Below, piece after piece: positions 6,327 through 7,433 of a stretch of 7,433 nt of DNA. The notes below the pieces were generated by a model. It worked only from the letters and a program-made list of their open reading frames with translations. It ran no database searches and was not told the origin of the DNA. This stretch comes from an uncultured Clostridium sp. (GTDB taxonomy: Bacteria > Bacillota > Clostridia > Lachnospirales > Lachnospiraceae): assembly GCA_947643685.1 (NCBI GenBank), contig CANRXD010000074.1:1-7433 (forward strand), in the 5' to 3' direction. Each line of letters begins with the position of its first letter. Position 1 is the stretch's first letter. The translations under genes were made by a program, and so were the position numbers.

Positions 6327-6939
6327 AGAAAAACTGATTTTTCTGTTTTGCTCGGGGCTTTTACTTTTTATTCTTTCCATGCCGAATGGAGATATGAAAG
6401 ATTCTGAAGAGACAGGAAACCTGTCTCCACAGGCCGTGTTTCCAGAAAGTGTCCAGGGAAACTATGGAGGGATTTCCGACGGACAGGAGGCAGGGGGAGG
6501 GAGCACGATGTCCAGAGTCACTTCTTCAGGCAGCGCGGGCGGTATGGAGACTTATGAAGCGGAACTGGAAAAGAGAATCTGCTCTATCCTTAAGGGAGTG
6601 GATGGAGTCGGAGAGGTGGAGGTGATGGTGGTACTGAAGTCTTCAGAGGAGAAAGTGCTTCATGTGGATACCAATACCTCCGTTTCCACCACGGAGGAAA
6701 AGGGGGAGGGGGGAACCAGCCGCATCATAAGGCAGCAGGATCTTTCTGAGAGTACTGTCATGGGAAGTCAGAGTCAGGCACCTATTGTGGAAAAGGAGCT
6801 GAGTCCTGAACTTTCCGGAATCATCATAAGCGCTGACGGTGGCGGAAACGCGGTGGTGAAGGCTGAAATCTCTGAGGCCATGGAAGCATTATTCGGGCTG
6901 CCTGCACATAAGATAAAGGTATTAAAGCGGGTGAAATAA
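6280..6939 (+). CDS. spoIIIAG: Stage III sporulation protein AG, channel ring protein
   Basis: The 219-residue protein has a short cytoplasmic N terminus, one membrane helix at about residues 18-33, a Gly/Ser-rich linker (about 40-88) and a C-terminal ring-building motif domain (about 91-217). That domain holds YEAELEKRICSILKGVDGVG, EVEVMVVLKS, a polar beta-insert rich in Thr, Glu and Gly (about 128-165), and the closing GIIISADGGGNAVVKAEI and ALFGLPAHKIKVL. In Bacillus subtilis SpoIIIAG forms a large ring in the intermembrane space as part of the SpoIIIA-SpoIIQ channel. The ATG at 6280 has AGGAGA (6269-6274) five bases upstream, inside spoIIIAF. The C terminus looks complete. In most spore formers spoIIIAH follows; here it does not. 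Confidence 0.95.
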   Translation: MDWKKEKLQSIWKLNKEKLIFLFCSGLLLFILSMPNGDMKDSEETGNLSPQAVFPESVQGNYGGISDGQEAGGGSTMSRVTSSGSAGGMETYEAELEKRICSILKGVDGVGEVEVMVVLKSSEEKVLHVDTNTSVSTTEEKGEGGTSRIIRQQDLSESTVMGSQSQAPIVEKELSPELSGIIISADGGGNAVVKAEISEAMEALFGLPAHKIKVLKRVK

Positions 6940-6974
6940 ATTGGAAAAGTCCCATGGGCCTTTAACGGAGATTT

Positions 6975-7433
6975 TTACAGCCCAAGTGTCGTCAAAGCCT
7001 GGTCCGTAAGAAATAAATATTCCAGCCAGAGGAAATAGTATTCCAATTGTAAAGGCTTTAGTTTACTTAATTCCTGAAGTGTGCCGCCGGTCGTATGGAA
7101 CCGTTTTGGCCAGAGCGGATAATCTGCTTTCCAGGGCTTGAAGGGAACTCCTGCAAAATGGAGAATGGCAGGCTGGTAATCGGGCTTATGGTCAAAATGA
7201 TCATAATATCCAAGGCAGAAATTATAAGGCCAGTAATAAAGATTCTGTATTTCCGGATAACCATAGTATTTCATGTTTCCTATAAATGCGGCAGAGAGAA
7301 GTCCCTGATCTCCAAAATAGATAAATTTTTCGGCTTCTGACTCTGCTCTGAGTTTTCCGAGCAATTCTGTAAGACGGCAATAGTAGGAGATATCAATTTT
7401 CGCCTCACGCATTTTCCTTAAATTGATCACATA
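6975..7433 (-). CDS. Family 8 glycosyltransferase, C-terminal part (5' end outside window)
   Basis: The frame is open to the right edge, beginning YVINLRKMRE, which resembles the GV.liNl.k.R segment in the second half of GT8 enzymes (galactosyl/glucosyltransferases such as those acting on LPS or other surface glycans). The visible 152 residues include FGDQGLLSAAF (Asp42-Gln43), matching the conserved DQ motif, and ILHFAGVPFKPW (His92, Gly95, Lys99-Pro-Trp), the C-terminal motif that contributes a metal-binding His and substrate contacts. The N-terminal DxD motif is outside the window. The GTG at 7430 is an internal codon, not the start. The gene converges on spoIIIAG, with 35 bases between the two stops, and has no evident link to sporulation. 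Acceptor and sugar donor cannot be read from the sequence. Confidence 0.8.
   Translation of the reverse strand, partial: YVINLRKMREAKIDISYYCRLTELLGKLRAESEAEKFIYFGDQGLLSAAFIGNMKYYGYPEIQNLYYWPYNFCLGYYDHFDHKPDYQPAILHFAGVPFKPWKADYPLWPKRFHTTGGTLQELSKLKPLQLEYYFLWLEYLFLTDQALTTLGL

Noticed and set aside
6945..6976. Possible bidirectional terminator between spoIIIAG and the glycosyltransferase gene
   Set aside because: The CCCATGGG palindrome with flanking AAAG/CTTT gives only a short stem with a mismatch and a very tight loop; the T run at 6972-6976 is too far from it. Too weak to call.
7095..7340. Plus-strand open frame of 81 residues at the right end
   Set aside because: It is antisense to the glycosyltransferase coding sequence, whose conserved DQ and HFAG-KPW motifs show the true strand.
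1..7433. CRISPR array, tRNA or rRNA genes, riboswitch
   Set aside because: Reading both strands by eye I saw no regularly spaced repeats, no tRNA-like cloverleaf and no recognisable aptamer core. A dedicated search could still find a divergent case.

Overview
The window looks like chromosome from a spore-forming member of the Firmicutes, class Clostridia, most likely the Lachnospiraceae. This is inferred from the spoIIIA sporulation genes, strong AGGAGG-type ribosome binding sites, and the style of the accessory genes (large serine recombinase, SymE-like and Rpn-type genes). No species can be named from the sequence alone.

Bases 1-2227 are accessory DNA on the + strand, visibly richer in A/T than what follows. 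First comes the C-terminal part of a large serine recombinase, cut by the left window edge, with a perfect terminator-like hairpin inside its last codons. Next is an unrecognised protein whose reading frame runs into a SymE-like toxin fold and stops there at an in-frame TGA; the rest of the fold continues in the same frame after the stop. Third is an Rpn/PD-(D/E)XK nuclease gene with a good vegetative-type promoter, also interrupted by an in-frame TGA. Both TGAs look like nonsense mutations, so this reads as a decaying mobile-element or genomic-island scar.

Bases 2228-2468 separate the two regions. They hold a probable terminator for the nuclease gene and a candidate sigma-E promoter directly before spoIIIAA.

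Bases 2469-6939 are a compact operon, spoIIIAA-AB-AC-AD-AE-AF-AG, with every gene apparently intact and the genes overlapping or a few bases apart, apart from a 62-base gap between AA and AB. By family knowledge these encode the mother-cell side of the SpoIIIA-SpoIIQ channel, which links mother cell and forespore during engulfment: an ATPase (AA), a GspF-like protein (AB), small membrane proteins (AC, AD), a polytopic membrane protein (AE) and ring-forming proteins (AF, AG).

The usual eighth gene, spoIIIAH, is missing. Only 35 bases after spoIIIAG comes the 3' end of a convergent family 8 glycosyltransferase gene, which runs off the right edge. I see no convincing new multi-gene system. The most useful observations are the missing spoIIIAH, the two nonsense-interrupted accessory genes and the embedded hairpin.
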